Below are positions 45,886 through 54,392 of a stretch of DNA of 64,000 nucleotides, one piece after another (position 1 is the first letter of the stretch; every line of letters starts with the position of its first letter). Made by a program: the position numbers and the translations under genes. The notes beneath the pieces are model-generated. The model saw nothing but the letters and a program-made list of their open reading frames with translations, did not search any database and was not told the DNA's origin. Origin of the DNA: Halogeometricum sp. S1BR25-6 (GTDB lineage: Archaea > Halobacteriota > Halobacteria > Halobacteriales > Haloferacaceae); contig NZ_JAMQOP010000006.1 in the NCBI RefSeq assembly GCF_031624495.1, positions 109,247 to 173,246 on the forward strand, in the 5' to 3' direction.

Positions 45886-46560
45886 ATGTACGAAGTGCTC
45901 GACGACACGGCGGCCCAAGTCATCCTCGCCATCGAGAGTGGTGATTCCATCCGTCGCGTCGCACAGCACCTTCACACACCCTACGAGACGGTCAGGCAGG
46001 CAGCAAACAGGCTTGAAGACGCAGGCTACATACACTACGACGATGGCCTCTCCGTTGTCAACGCTCGCGTGCGCGACGCAGCGCGCGAGCTAGTCGCCGC
46101 GAGCGCCGGCGTCAGTCCGCCATCGATCGAGGAGACGTACGTCATCCCGCAGTTCGGTGACTGGCCGTTCGCGTTCACGCGGATCGACGCCGTCTACGTC
46201 TGGACCCAGGGCGGCTACCAGGTCAGTCGTGATCCCGACGACTATCCGCTGTTCATCGCTGTTCGAGAGCAGGACGTTGACGCCTGGAAAACGTTCTTCG
46301 AATCGTTCGGGCTGCCAACCGCCTTCGAGCGCCAACCCAGAGACGAACTGGATGGGCCACTACAGATAGTCCTCGATCCGCACCCATCGCTCGAAATCGA
46401 GGACGTGGAAGGATACCCGGTCATTCCCAGCGAGGATACGATCGAGTACATGCGCGAACACTACGCGCAATTCCAGTCAGCGCTCGCGATGCTCGACCGC
46501 ATGTATGACGACCTCAATCTCGGCGTCGCCTACCGAGAGACTGAGCGGATCCAGTCATGA
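45886..46560 (+). CDS. Winged-helix protein of a nucleotidyltransferase TA-like pair
   Basis: 224 residues from the ATG at 45886 (MYEVLDDTAAQVIL). The N-terminal HTH (~15-65) contains DSIRRVAQHLHTPYETVRQAANRLEDAGYI. The C-terminal ~150 residues have WPFAFTRIDAVYVWTQGGYQ, as in HTH partners of nucleotidyltransferases. It overlaps the next gene by four bases (ATGA at 46557). Likely antitoxin or repressor of that pair; the role is inferred. Confidence 0.75.
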   Translation: MYEVLDDTAAQVILAIESGDSIRRVAQHLHTPYETVRQAANRLEDAGYIHYDDGLSVVNARVRDAARELVAASAGVSPPSIEETYVIPQFGDWPFAFTRIDAVYVWTQGGYQVSRDPDDYPLFIAVREQDVDAWKTFFESFGLPTAFERQPRDELDGPLQIVLDPHPSLEIEDVEGYPVIPSEDTIEYMREHYAQFQSALAMLDRMYDDLNLGVAYRETERIQS

Positions 46561-47252
46561 GTTTCGGCGATCGGAGTGACGCGCTCATCGAACTCCTCGA
46601 GGAACTCACCGAGAGCGGCCACCAGTACGTCCTCGTCGGTGGCTATGCTGTCTCGACATTCAACGCGCGTTTCTCGACCGACCTTGATATCGTCGTCGCC
46701 CCGGACTCCAAAGAGGAGTTCGTCGCGTTTCTCAAAGCACATGGATTCGAGGAGACGGACAGCCACGCTAAGCAGTGGTTCTACGATACGGAAGTCATCG
46801 AGTACGAAAAACGACTCGCGCCCCAGCAACCGATCGGCTTCGATTTACTGGTGAACGGCCTCGGCTGTCGCCAGACTGAGGCGCAGTGGTCGTTCGACTA
46901 TCTACACGACCACAGCCAGGAACAAGAGGTAACCGGTGGGACGGTGACGACAACCGCCCGAGTCATCGATGGAGCGGTGCTCGTGGCGGCGAAACTCCAC
47001 AGCGGCCGCGAGACGGATCTCCGAGACGTCCTTGCGGTCGCAGAAGAAATTGACCTGGAGACAATCACACCTCACTTGCATCGGGGAGACGAGGATGCCC
47101 TGCGGGCGCAGCTCGAACGTGGATTGGAGATTTTAGAGAGTGAAGACCTCAAGCATGGCTATCGGAGTGATTTTGGGGCATCGGCGGTGTCGACAGAGAC
47201 GGTCACAGCCCTCCAGCAGTATCTGTCTGGTCAGGTCGAACAGCTGCGGTGA
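46557..47252 (+). CDS. Nucleotidyltransferase of a TA-like pair
   Basis: 231 residues. The nucleotidyltransferase signature is YVLVGGYAVSTFNARFSTDLDIVVAP (GG then D-x-D). The remainder is helical, containing DYLHDHSQEQEV and an HRGDEDALRAQLERGLE tail. ATGA-coupled to the winged-helix gene. Nucleotidyltransferases of this kind act as toxins by adding nucleotides to tRNA or proteins; this is not shown for this one. Confidence 0.78.
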   Translation: MSFGDRSDALIELLEELTESGHQYVLVGGYAVSTFNARFSTDLDIVVAPDSKEEFVAFLKAHGFEETDSHAKQWFYDTEVIEYEKRLAPQQPIGFDLLVNGLGCRQTEAQWSFDYLHDHSQEQEVTGGTVTTTARVIDGAVLVAAKLHSGRETDLRDVLAVAEEIDLETITPHLHRGDEDALRAQLERGLEILESEDLKHGYRSDFGASAVSTETVTALQQYLSGQVEQLR

Positions 47253-47259
47253 AAGCAGC

Positions 47260-47694
47260 CTATAGAGACCGCGAGTCACCATCGACGACGCTGGCGAACG
47301 CGACGTTCTCTTGGACTTGCTCGATTTCGACGGTTGGTTCATCACCGGGTTGAGCATCGGGAACAATCACGACGTAGCCACGTTCGACTTTCGCAATACC
47401 ATCGCCTTGATCGCCAACGGTTTCGATGGAGACGTCGCGGACCTCACCTTCATCAACTGGAGGACCGGACGAACCGTGACTAGTAGTCCTTCTAGAAGCG
47501 TGATGCTGTGGCTCTTGTGAAGGTGATGACTCTGCTGAGGAGGGGGAATCGAGAAGCGCGACACGGTACGTTTCGTTAACAGTCAGTGCTTTGTGATTGA
47601 CTTCGCTCGAGGGGACCTCAATGACGTATGTACCGTCTTGCTCATCGATTGTCGCCGTAAACAGCGAACGAAGAGAATCCGGAATTTCGATCAT
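47260..47694 (-). CDS. TRAM domain protein
   Basis: 144 residues. The N-terminal ~50 residues (MIEIPDSLRSLFTATI, VPSSEVNHKALTVNETYRVALL) are followed by a Ser/Pro/His linker. The C-terminal TRAM domain reads EVRDVSIETVGDQGDGIAKVERGYVVIVPDAQPGDEPTVEIEQVQENVAFASVV. Haloarchaeal proteins of this layout may bind RNA. It converges on the nucleotidyltransferase gene. Confidence 0.88.
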   Translation of the reverse strand: MIEIPDSLRSLFTATIDEQDGTYVIEVPSSEVNHKALTVNETYRVALLDSPSSAESSPSQEPQHHASRRTTSHGSSGPPVDEGEVRDVSIETVGDQGDGIAKVERGYVVIVPDAQPGDEPTVEIEQVQENVAFASVVDGDSRSL

Positions 47695-47752
47695 AAATTG
47701 ATTTGATACTGGATATGATTAATCGGTAGCCTTTGGGAAGCAGCTAACCATG

Positions 47753-48511
47753 TCAGTTGTCCTCAGCTGGTTCTTCCCAAGGAATATTTCGCTTGTGCAC
47801 TACAGCGAGCTTTGAGTTGTCGTCATCCTTCATTGCACTAAGTCCGCGCTGGACAAGGGTGTGAACCTGTCCAGCGGACTCCGGAAACGAAAATTGGTCA
47901 TCCTCCGTATCAGCCCGAACCTCCAGATACTCCAGGAGCTCACGGATATCGTCGACAAGTTCCTCGCCTGATGTGCGAAGGCGAAGAGAATATTCTCTGT
48001 CATGCTCTATTTCCTCGGTTATTTCCTGAAGGAAGGGCTCTGCCTCTAAGGCGGTTGATGTGGTCTGATCCGTTTCTAGTAACTGCTCTAATGCTCTGAG
48101 TTCCTCACGTCGGGCGGCTACAGCGTAAGCGACGTTGTACTCCTCGTCTGGGAAGATTTCGTGCCGACCTAGCCGCTGTGTCTGAGGAACAGAGTCACCG
48201 GTGGATGAGCTAAATAAGATCTCAAATAATCCCATACGCATCGTCCGAAGAGCACCCATAAGTACTTCATGCCGTGATTTCAGCGAACCTTTCACCTCAA
48301 ACGTCAGCTGCTCACCGGAGAAACCGCAAGGTATTATATCCTGCCAACAGCGAATAGAACAATAGGTCGGTTCATCAACTTGTTTGAGATCGACGTGCCG
48401 CCGGTGACTGCGGATCTCTATGATATCGGTCCCCAACCCAACGACAACTACCCCCTCCTCAACGGCCATGCAACGACGACCACGCTCGTACAATTGTTCC
48501 CCAGCCAGCAA
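47753..48511 (-). CDS. Hypothetical protein, unrecognised
   Basis: 252 residues. Residues ~50-70 carry CSIRCWQDIIPCG, a possible metal-binding cluster. The centre is helical (EELRALEQLLETDQTT, EEIEHDREYSLRLRTSGEELVDDIRELLEYLE). No transmembrane segment. It has no partner close by and I do not recognise a family. Confidence 0.55.
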   Translation of the reverse strand: MLAGEQLYERGRRCMAVEEGVVVVGLGTDIIEIRSHRRHVDLKQVDEPTYCSIRCWQDIIPCGFSGEQLTFEVKGSLKSRHEVLMGALRTMRMGLFEILFSSSTGDSVPQTQRLGRHEIFPDEEYNVAYAVAARREELRALEQLLETDQTTSTALEAEPFLQEITEEIEHDREYSLRLRTSGEELVDDIRELLEYLEVRADTEDDQFSFPESAGQVHTLVQRGLSAMKDDDNSKLAVVHKRNIPWEEPAEDN

Positions 48512-48607
48512 TTACTCGACTGTGTCTACGTCGCTCGCTTCTTCACTCCTGCATTGCGACGCAGTCTGTGACTTCCAGGCGGCGGTAAACAGGCCATTCA
48601 GCAGACA

Positions 48608-48890
48608 TCAACCACTGACGCCAGCGCGACGTAATCGCCGGAGCAGGTCCTCGGCTGCCCCGAACCTACAATCTCGAAGATCCGTAGCGGTGAGGTGCTG
48701 GTCTAGCGACTCATCGAACGGAATCATGTCTCCAAACCACTCGACGGCTATACCCAGAACCCACAGAACGTGGCTGCGCTGAAACGGGCTCGGAACCAGT
48801 AGCTTCTCGTCTATCCTAGATAGGATATCGAGTACGTAGTCGTCAATGACGAGAAATCCTCGCGGGACCGAATCATCCTCGCGCCCACGA
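48608..48890 (-). pseudogene. Start-less open frame, possible decayed gene
   Basis: A minus-strand frame is open for ~90 codons ending at TGA 48608-48610: VPRGFLVIDDYVLDILSRID, then HVLWVLGIAVEWFG and FGAAEDLLRRLRRAG. Residue content looks protein-like, but no ATG or GTG opens it, only an internal Met at ~48726. It could be a truncated gene. Confidence is low. Confidence 0.3.
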
Positions 48891-49062
48891 GCGGTCGAAA
48901 CGTACGATCCATCGTACTACGAGGCACAGTTGATTCGTGCTGTCGAAATCGTCTCTTACCACTTGGCTGAGACGAAAACTCGCGAAGACGAGAGAATTGG
49001 GTCTGGTAGAGTTTGCAGTTGTCAGGACAAATTGACACGAATGAGACGTGACCCTACTCCCT

Positions 49063-49592
49063 CCCCCCGTCATCGATGTGTAAAACTCAACGAGAGGGAG
49101 GGGGCTTGGAAGAGAAGATACAACAGAGTCGACGAAAGAGCGAGTAACACGGAGGAGACAGTCTAAAGAAGCAATACTACGCTCTTTTTTCGTGAACCTC
49201 TTTAGTTTAGCAAGCTTTATATGTTAATGGATAAAACCGAACCCGTAATAGGGCTAAACGAGAGTGTTAGAAGGAGAAAAACTCCGACTAACCGAACGTT
49301 GGTACTACCTTTCGTCTCCCTCTCTCACTTTCGGTTAGAGTCGTGTTTGCGGTCTGAAGGCCCTATCTATGGGATTGAGGTCTGCCCTCGACCGGTCACT
49401 CCACCTGTCCTTTCTGTTGTTTACACTTCGATGACGGGGGGAGGGGATTATGTCCCCCGTCGAGTGAGAACTTCCCGATTGATTCTCGTGTGCCTCGGTT
49501 GTCAATCGAGGTTGAATCTCAGTAGCGGACCGATGCAAGTCCTGGAAGGAAGCCCCGTTCGGAAGTTCGGTTTACACATCGAAGACGGGGGG
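49063..49592. other. Candidate replication origin downstream of orc1/cdc6
   Basis: Three origin-like repeats of the type CCCCGTCATCGAAGTGTAAA flank an AT-rich stretch (49150-49320, with CTTTATATGTTAATGG near 49215). One is in plus orientation (49063-49084); two are inverted (49420-49441 and 49571-49592). Each has a run of G/C at one end and TAAA or TTTA at the other, and the A/T ends face inward. This is the arrangement of archaeal origin recognition boxes around a DNA-unwinding element. It lies just 3' of the Orc1/Cdc6 gene. Confidence 0.7.
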
Positions 49593-49633
49593 TGGGTGGG
49601 CTCGAAACCCGTCTTACGAGACTGGAGCCGCCA

Positions 49634-51094
49634 TCATTTGTTGTAGAACTCCCGGAGCTGGGAGTTAGCGACACTCCGCAGGAGTTCTTCTTGTTCTGCA
49701 ATCCCCTCTAATCGGGTATCGTCCACGATCCGGTTCATCATCGCCGCGGGATCACCAGTAAACGTGAACTCCATGTACATCCCTCCGCCTCGTCCTCGAC
49801 TCTTTCGGGACGCCGATATCAGACCATATGTAGAGAGCTCTTTAACATACTTGACGTATGTTTCTCGAGTCATCTGATCGGCGTCAATCTTGTCGGTCAC
49901 CCACTGATACACTTTGAACCCAACTGGGCTTGGGACGGAACTAGTCGAGCGATTTGAGTAACAGGCAACAGAAGCGGTGGCGTACAGCGAGATCTTTTTT
50001 TGTGTCGTGAGTCCTTCGACGAGTTTCAACGAGCGATCTTTGTCAATCTCTTCCTGGGACTCACGAACGTGATCCTCGCAGACTCCTTCATCTCCCCGTT
50101 CATCCGCGAGGTCGCCAGCACCACGGAATAGGTCGATTGCCTTCCGCGCGTCACCGTGGCTTTGAGCCGCGAACGCGGCCACAAGCGGTATCACATCATC
50201 TTCGAGCGCATTTGGACGGAATGCGTCTCGGCGATTACCCAGGATTTCGCGCAGCTGCGTGGCATCGTAGTCGGGGAAGTAGACGTCGCGAGGATTGAAT
50301 GAACTCTCGGCTCGGCCGTCGATGTCTTCCATGAACTTCGGGTCGTTTGTCAGGGCCGCGACCGACACCCGTCCTTCGATCTCGTTCGTATTACTCGCTC
50401 GCGACAGTTGGTACAGTAGTTTCGAGTAGGCAGGCTCATCGCTTGCTCGACGACCGACCAAGAGGTCGATCTCGTCAATGATGAAAATGACCGAATCGTA
50501 GTGCTCGTTGATGAGTTCGTACAGGCGCCGATACTTGCGCTTTGTCGAAACCCCCGTCTCAGGCACACCGATCTCCGCGCCGACGTCCTTCGCAACTGTC
50601 TGGACAAGTTCGTAGACTGCTTGATCGAGGGTATTAATCGGCTGGCAGTTGATATCAACAACGCCGAATCGTTCTCCCTTTGATTGACAGAGTTCGATGA
50701 TCTGTTGGGTGACGGCGCCGATAATGAGCGATTTCCCTGTCCCAGCAGGACCGTACAATAGCATATTTGGAGGGCGGTTCCCCTGGAGCGTCGGTTTCAA
50801 GAATGAGACGACAGATTCGAGCTGCTTGTCGCGGCCGACGATTCGTTCCTCGTCGATGATCGTGTCCGGTTCAACGAGATCCCGATTGACGAAGACCGAT
50901 GCTTCTCCCTCGTCATCAAGCATGTCCCGGATCGACCGCTGCGTACTATTTTCCGTAATATCCTCATCTTGCTCCGGAAATGCATCGCCGGCGGCATCTT
51001 CACGGGTAGTCTCGATCTCTCCACCATCTGCTGTAGAACGAGTTTCTTTATCGAGGGGAGATCGATCCGTTCCCTCCTGATCATTGCCGGCCAT
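49634..51094 (-). CDS. orc1: Orc1/Cdc6-type replication initiator
   Basis: 486 residues from the ATG at 51094. AAA+ motifs: Walker A LLYGPAGTGKSLIIGAV, Walker B VIFIIDEIDLLVG, sensor 1 VSVAALTNDPKFMEDID and the sensor 2 region with HGDARKAIDLFRGAG. The C-terminal winged helix (about residues 370-460, QWVTDKIDADQMTRETYVKYVKEL) binds origin DNA. Plasmid Orc/Cdc6 proteins recognise boxes beside their own gene; here seven such boxes flank it. Confidence 0.92.
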   Translation of the reverse strand: MAGNDQEGTDRSPLDKETRSTADGGEIETTREDAAGDAFPEQDEDITENSTQRSIRDMLDDEGEASVFVNRDLVEPDTIIDEERIVGRDKQLESVVSFLKPTLQGNRPPNMLLYGPAGTGKSLIIGAVTQQIIELCQSKGERFGVVDINCQPINTLDQAVYELVQTVAKDVGAEIGVPETGVSTKRKYRRLYELINEHYDSVIFIIDEIDLLVGRRASDEPAYSKLLYQLSRASNTNEIEGRVSVAALTNDPKFMEDIDGRAESSFNPRDVYFPDYDATQLREILGNRRDAFRPNALEDDVIPLVAAFAAQSHGDARKAIDLFRGAGDLADERGDEGVCEDHVRESQEEIDKDRSLKLVEGLTTQKKISLYATASVACYSNRSTSSVPSPVGFKVYQWVTDKIDADQMTRETYVKYVKELSTYGLISASRKSRGRGGGMYMEFTFTGDPAAMMNRIVDDTRLEGIAEQEELLRSVANSQLREFYNK

Positions 51095-51234
51095 ACGCTT
51101 CCTGTAAGCCGGAGCATTAAAAAGATTCACCTCCATCGATGTTTATCCAGCCGAGATGGCGGACCTACCTCCTGTTTTCTCGGAATTACCCCTCTTCGAC
51201 TCTGAACCGACAACGAAGTATATCCGGCATCGGA

Positions 51235-51409
51235 CCCCCCGTCATCGAAGTGTAATCAGATTTTCCTCGCCCCGTAGTGAAACTGGCCACGTACCCATCG
51301 ACGGTCGTGTGGGCGCCCCCCGTCATCGAAGTGTAAGCCGCGCGTCTGACGCCCCGTAATCGATGTGTAAAATTCGCTTTGGACACACACCCCGTCATCG
51401 AAGTGTAAA
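51235..51409 (+). repeat. Four origin-like boxes upstream of orc1/cdc6
   Basis: Copies at 51235-51255, 51316-51336, 51352-51371 and 51390-51409, all in plus orientation, with C-run first and GTGTAA last. The third has GTAATCGATG in place of GTCATCGAAG. They lie 140-320 bases upstream of the initiator start. These could be an origin or auto-regulatory boxes. Confidence 0.7.
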
Positions 51410-51756
51410 TTGCCCTCTTTCGCCACCTTTGTAGGCGATTCTTCCGATCTTCACTTCGAACACGGGGAGTAATTACTGCCAGTCGCTTTCGCCCCTAACG
51501 GTGTCTCGATTACTCCTCAGAATTGACTGATTCCGGCTCTGTTGAAACCCTTAAGTCATGAGAGAAATGGCATGCCGAATACAGAGCATGTGCTCATACG
51601 CGATTGCTATTCGTTTCACACCTTTAGTTCTGAAACAGCCGTTCAGTAGAGACGTGCGTAGTTAACATACTCTACACTCTCTTGATTAGTCGATACCGTG
51701 ATTTGCGTGAAAACCTCTGGAAGTTAAGTTCTATTCATAACATTACACTAATAGCT
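51410..51756. other. Spacer with IS-end relics
   Basis: 347 bp. GGCTCTGTTGAAACCC at 51535-51550 matches the terminal repeat of the IS5-type element at 4260-4276 at the first 13 bases (GGCTCTGTTGAAA), with no second end in reach. It is followed at 51631-51662 by the motif also found at 38441-38471. No gene is seen. Confidence 0.5.
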
Positions 51757-51966
51757 ATGACTAAGAGCAAGATACCGGGGAATGAATTCTGGAATGACCC
51801 GCCCTCTATTGATGAAGAGGTAGCGAAACTCCGCCTTCGATTGAATCATCTCTCCCTTCTGGAATTAGAGGAGAGGGAATTAGTCAGATGGAACAGAGAA
51901 AAACACGTTGTGGCGAGAGGCTCTGAATTTGATAAATTTCAGCCATTGTGGGGTAGCGGGAGTTAA
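51757..51966 (+). CDS. Small protein, unrecognised
   Basis: 69 residues from the ATG at 51757 (MTKSKIPGNEFWNDPPSID); the upstream ATG would add 25 residues running through AT-rich sequence. Helical and charged (EEVAKLRLRLNHLSLLELEERELVRW). The base composition is lower in GC than its surroundings. No known motif. Confidence 0.45.
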   Translation: MTKSKIPGNEFWNDPPSIDEEVAKLRLRLNHLSLLELEERELVRWNREKHVVARGSEFDKFQPLWGSGS

Positions 51967-52053
51967 TTACCTCGCCTGCACTGATATTTCAGTAGCTTTG
52001 CGTAAGAGCGAGGCTGCACTATACTATTCTCCACCAATACCATAGGAAAACTA

Positions 52054-52464
52054 CTACTCTTCAGGACGGGGTGCGTTCTCGTATTTGACCATCTTCTCGG
52101 GCTTATCCGAGATGGTCTCATAGATCTGCTGGAGCGTCTCCTCAGCGGCGAGCAGATTGTGTTCCTCGAGGAATGTCCGTCCGTCCTCAGTGAGGCCGTA
52201 GAACTTCCACGGATAGCCCTGTCGACGCTGGTCGTCGTCGAGTGCGACTTCCTTGACGATGCCCACGTCGATTAGCTTCTGGATGTGCTTGTAGACTGTG
52301 GCATCGCTGACGCTGGGGTTGAGCTCCTCGAGCTCGTACATCGAGGGTAGCTGCTTTGGGTGCTGGAGAATGTTATTGACGAGCGCGAACCGCGTCTGCT
52401 GGGTGACAAAGTGGACGAGCTCGCGGGTTTCCTTTCCACTAGCAGGACCTAAATCGGTACTCAT
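52054..52464 (-). CDS. Winged-helix regulator
   Basis: 136 residues. The HTH core is PSMYELEELNPSVSDATVYKHIQKLIDVGIVKEV, followed by a wing (KFYGLTEDGRTFLEEH). ArsR/PadR-like. It is divergent from the gene at 52594 with an inverted repeat between them, so it probably represses both. Confidence 0.78.
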   Translation of the reverse strand: MSTDLGPASGKETRELVHFVTQQTRFALVNNILQHPKQLPSMYELEELNPSVSDATVYKHIQKLIDVGIVKEVALDDDQRRQGYPWKFYGLTEDGRTFLEEHNLLAAEETLQQIYETISDKPEKMVKYENAPRPEE

Positions 52465-52489
52465 ACGCTACAGTTCATGCCCTGACGCC

Positions 52490-52556
52490 AAGTAGTTTAC
52501 TCCTAGGTAAATTACCCCAGAGTAAATAGGCTGGCATTTGACCGGGTAAACTACTT
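52490..52556. promoter_or_regulatory. Operator-like inverted repeat between divergent genes
   Basis: AAGTAGTTTAC (52490-52500) and GTAAACTACTT (52546-52556) are an exact inverted pair about 45 bp apart. Between them, AGGTAAATTACC (52505-52516) is another, near-palindromic copy of GTAA-like half sites. This fits binding of the HTH regulator across the divergent promoters. Confidence 0.55.
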
Positions 52557-52593
52557 CATAAACTCTATTTCCTGTCCGAGAGAGGAGTTATGT

Positions 52594-53142
52594 ATGACCG
52601 ACGAGGAGTCGCCTGTTCCTGAAGAGGTCCTCATAAGTGCGAAGAAGCAGCTCGATAAGGAGGAGATTTCACTGGCAGACAACGAAGACATCCTCCAGGC
52701 ACTGAGTGAGCTGACGCCGGTTTACGAGAACGACCGGTCGTACTTCGTCCTCGGGAACTACGACCGAGAACCGATCCGACGGTTGAACCTCGTCGTGGAT
52801 CGTCTCAACCGCCGAACTGACGCGTACGCTTTTCGGATGGTAGATATTCGAGGCGAGTGGGACAACAGCATTCAGAAGTTCTGCTTGATCGCCGATATCG
52901 TAACATACCTTGTTGGCGTCGCTGAGAAGGACCTGAGTGATTTCCTCGTCGAACAGGGACTACTCGTCGGTACGACTGAATATTTCTCGAAGAGTCACGT
53001 CCTCAAGCGGGAGTATGAGAATGAGGAGCACCCATTCGGCTGGATGCAGGATGGCGTCTTCGAGCTGTTTGACCGGGAAGAGAGATTGTATCGCTGGCAA
53101 ACTGAAGAAGAGCTCGTTGACGTGGCTGGCGAGTTACCATGA
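52594..53142 (+). CDS. Hypothetical protein, intact copy of a duplicated family
   Basis: 182 residues. Key segments are VVDRLNRRTDAYAFRMVDIRGEW, IQKFCLIADIVTYLVGVAEKDL and GTTEYFSKSHVLKREYENEEHPFGWMQDGVFELF. A decayed duplicate (54389-54772) shares most of these. It is divergent from an HTH regulator with a shared operator. The protein has no known motif; being beside the HTH and TA-like genes, it could belong to an accessory stress module. Confidence 0.7.
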   Translation: MTDEESPVPEEVLISAKKQLDKEEISLADNEDILQALSELTPVYENDRSYFVLGNYDREPIRRLNLVVDRLNRRTDAYAFRMVDIRGEWDNSIQKFCLIADIVTYLVGVAEKDLSDFLVEQGLLVGTTEYFSKSHVLKREYENEEHPFGWMQDGVFELFDREERLYRWQTEEELVDVAGELP

Positions 53143-53199
53143 ATAACGCGATAACCGTCGTGTACGATTAGTTGTGGCCTCTGTCAACGAAATGGTCTC

Positions 53200-53388
53200 T
53201 TAATGGATTGAGCATAAGCAGCGCTCAACTGACCGTACGACCCCGATTACGAGCCCAATGAGATTCTCACCGTAGTTGCTCGTGAAGATCCCCCAGATTA
53301 GCCACGAATTGACGTAGTTCTTTTCGGCGTATCCCTGCCGGTCACGGAGTTTCCGGGCGAGGATGCGGGGTCGATTCTGGCTGATCAT
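53200..53388 (-). pseudogene. Truncated AbiEii-like toxin fragment
   Basis: Starts MISQNRPRILARKLRDRQGYAEKNYVNSWLIWGIFTS, an AbiEii-type N-terminus, five bases after the stop of the AbiEi-like antitoxin gene. After ~38 codons the frame enters sequence that matches, on the opposite strand, the end of the gene at 54818 (GACCC-GATTACGAGCCCA, 53238-53262). Full AbiEii proteins are ~250-300 residues, so the toxin is lost and the junction is a rearrangement. Confidence 0.6.
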
Positions 53389-53393
53389 CGCGG

Positions 53394-54224
53394 TTAGGAC
53401 TCCGTTGGCTTGAGCATCGCTGGCTCGACGTTGATCCGGAGGCAGTACGTACTGTCGGTGGGCCCTCTCTCAGGATGCGTGGGATCAATGAGAGAGTAGC
53501 CGCTAGTGAACGATTCGACGAGTGCCTCTCGGGTCGGGAGGTTGATTTCAAGTTGGTCGGCGAGGTAGACGATGCGTTTGGTCGCGGCACCGTTGTCAAG
53601 ATGGTCAAGATACTCACCGACGGTCCACCACGAACAGCCCTGCTCGTCGGCGGCAACCATCGCGGTCGCCAACTCACGAATCCCGCCACAGAACTCTGGA
53701 TGGTCCGCACAGTCGACGAGCGTTTTCTCTAGGTCGCTGACGTGGACGGTCGTTCCCTCGATAGACGTCGGCTCGAAGCCGAAGAACTTCCGCTCGGTGA
53801 TCGTCGTAACGCGATAGGGAACGCCGTGGATCTCTCGGCTTTGGGCTCGGGTCGGCGTCACGACGTAGACTGTCCGTGGGACTTGCTCGGTCAGTCCATG
53901 GTGACTGAGGGCGCTGTAATAGCCGATATACATCGGCTCAGCGACGTGGGTGGCAATAAGGTATTCGTGCGTCGTGTAGATGGCCTCCTCACCAGCGGCG
54001 AGTGGGATAATGAGATATCGCCCGGGGAGGAGTCGGTCGAGCCAGCCTTTCTCGGTAAGGCGGGAAGCGATCTCCCGGGCTGTGTTCGAGGGGACCTCGA
54101 GCGTCGTCTCGATGTCGTCAATCGAGATGATCTGGTGCCCCTCTGAAGCCAATCGCGATAGCAGGCGACTCTCCCGAGTTGAAAGTCCTGCCCGTTTACT
54201 TTGTGTATCTTCTATGGCACTCAT
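53394..54224 (-). CDS. AbiEi-type antitoxin (type IV TA), orphaned
   Basis: 276 residues from the ATG at 54224 (MSAIEDTQSKRAG); the longer ORF to 54263 adds 13 unlikely residues. N-terminal wHTH (SRLLSRLASEGHQIISIDDIETTLEVPSNTAREIASRLTEKGWL) and AbiEi C-domain features (YIGYYSALSHHGLTEQVPRTVYVVTPTRA, KFFGFEPTSIEGTTVHVSDLEKTLVDCADHP). In type IV systems this protein binds the promoter and counters the nucleotidyltransferase toxin. Its partner gene downstream is truncated. Confidence 0.85.
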   Translation of the reverse strand: MSAIEDTQSKRAGLSTRESRLLSRLASEGHQIISIDDIETTLEVPSNTAREIASRLTEKGWLDRLLPGRYLIIPLAAGEEAIYTTHEYLIATHVAEPMYIGYYSALSHHGLTEQVPRTVYVVTPTRAQSREIHGVPYRVTTITERKFFGFEPTSIEGTTVHVSDLEKTLVDCADHPEFCGGIRELATAMVAADEQGCSWWTVGEYLDHLDNGAATKRIVYLADQLEINLPTREALVESFTSGYSLIDPTHPERGPTDSTYCLRINVEPAMLKPTES

Positions 54225-54296
54225 ACCTGCGTTCCGTACATAGAGTACAAAACGAACTGGCATTAGCCTTGTGACAGAGGGCGGGCGTTAAACGAG

Positions 54297-54337
54297 TTAA
54301 CCAACGAGATGGAGCGAAGGCTCCGATTGTTGGTTAA
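54297..54337. repeat. TTAACCAAC/GTTGGTTAA hairpin beside ArdC relic
   Basis: TTAACCAAC (54297-54305) and GTTGGTTAA (54329-54337), with an inner GGAGCGAAGGCTCC stem (54311-54324). The same outer pair lies 3' of the intact ArdC gene (58053-58091). The hairpin probably moved together with the 3' end of an ArdC-like gene. Confidence 0.55.
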
Positions 54338-54353
54338 ATCAGGAGTACTTGAC

Positions 54354-54392
54354 CTAGCTATCGACGATATCGAGAATCTCCTGGGCGGTTGA
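54354..54392 (-). pseudogene. 3' remnant of an ArdC/IrrE-like gene
   Basis: The minus-strand frame reads STAQEILDIVDS and stops at 54354. The intact gene at 58108-59037 ends STAQEIIGTVEEG. With the hairpin beyond it, this is a short relic of a second copy, joined at about 54390 to the relic of the 52594-type gene. Confidence 0.55.

Noticed and set aside
49063..51409. The repeated ~20-bp box considered as a CRISPR array
   Set aside because: Copies are unevenly spaced, occur in both orientations and flank orc1/cdc6. There are no uniform spacers and no cas genes.
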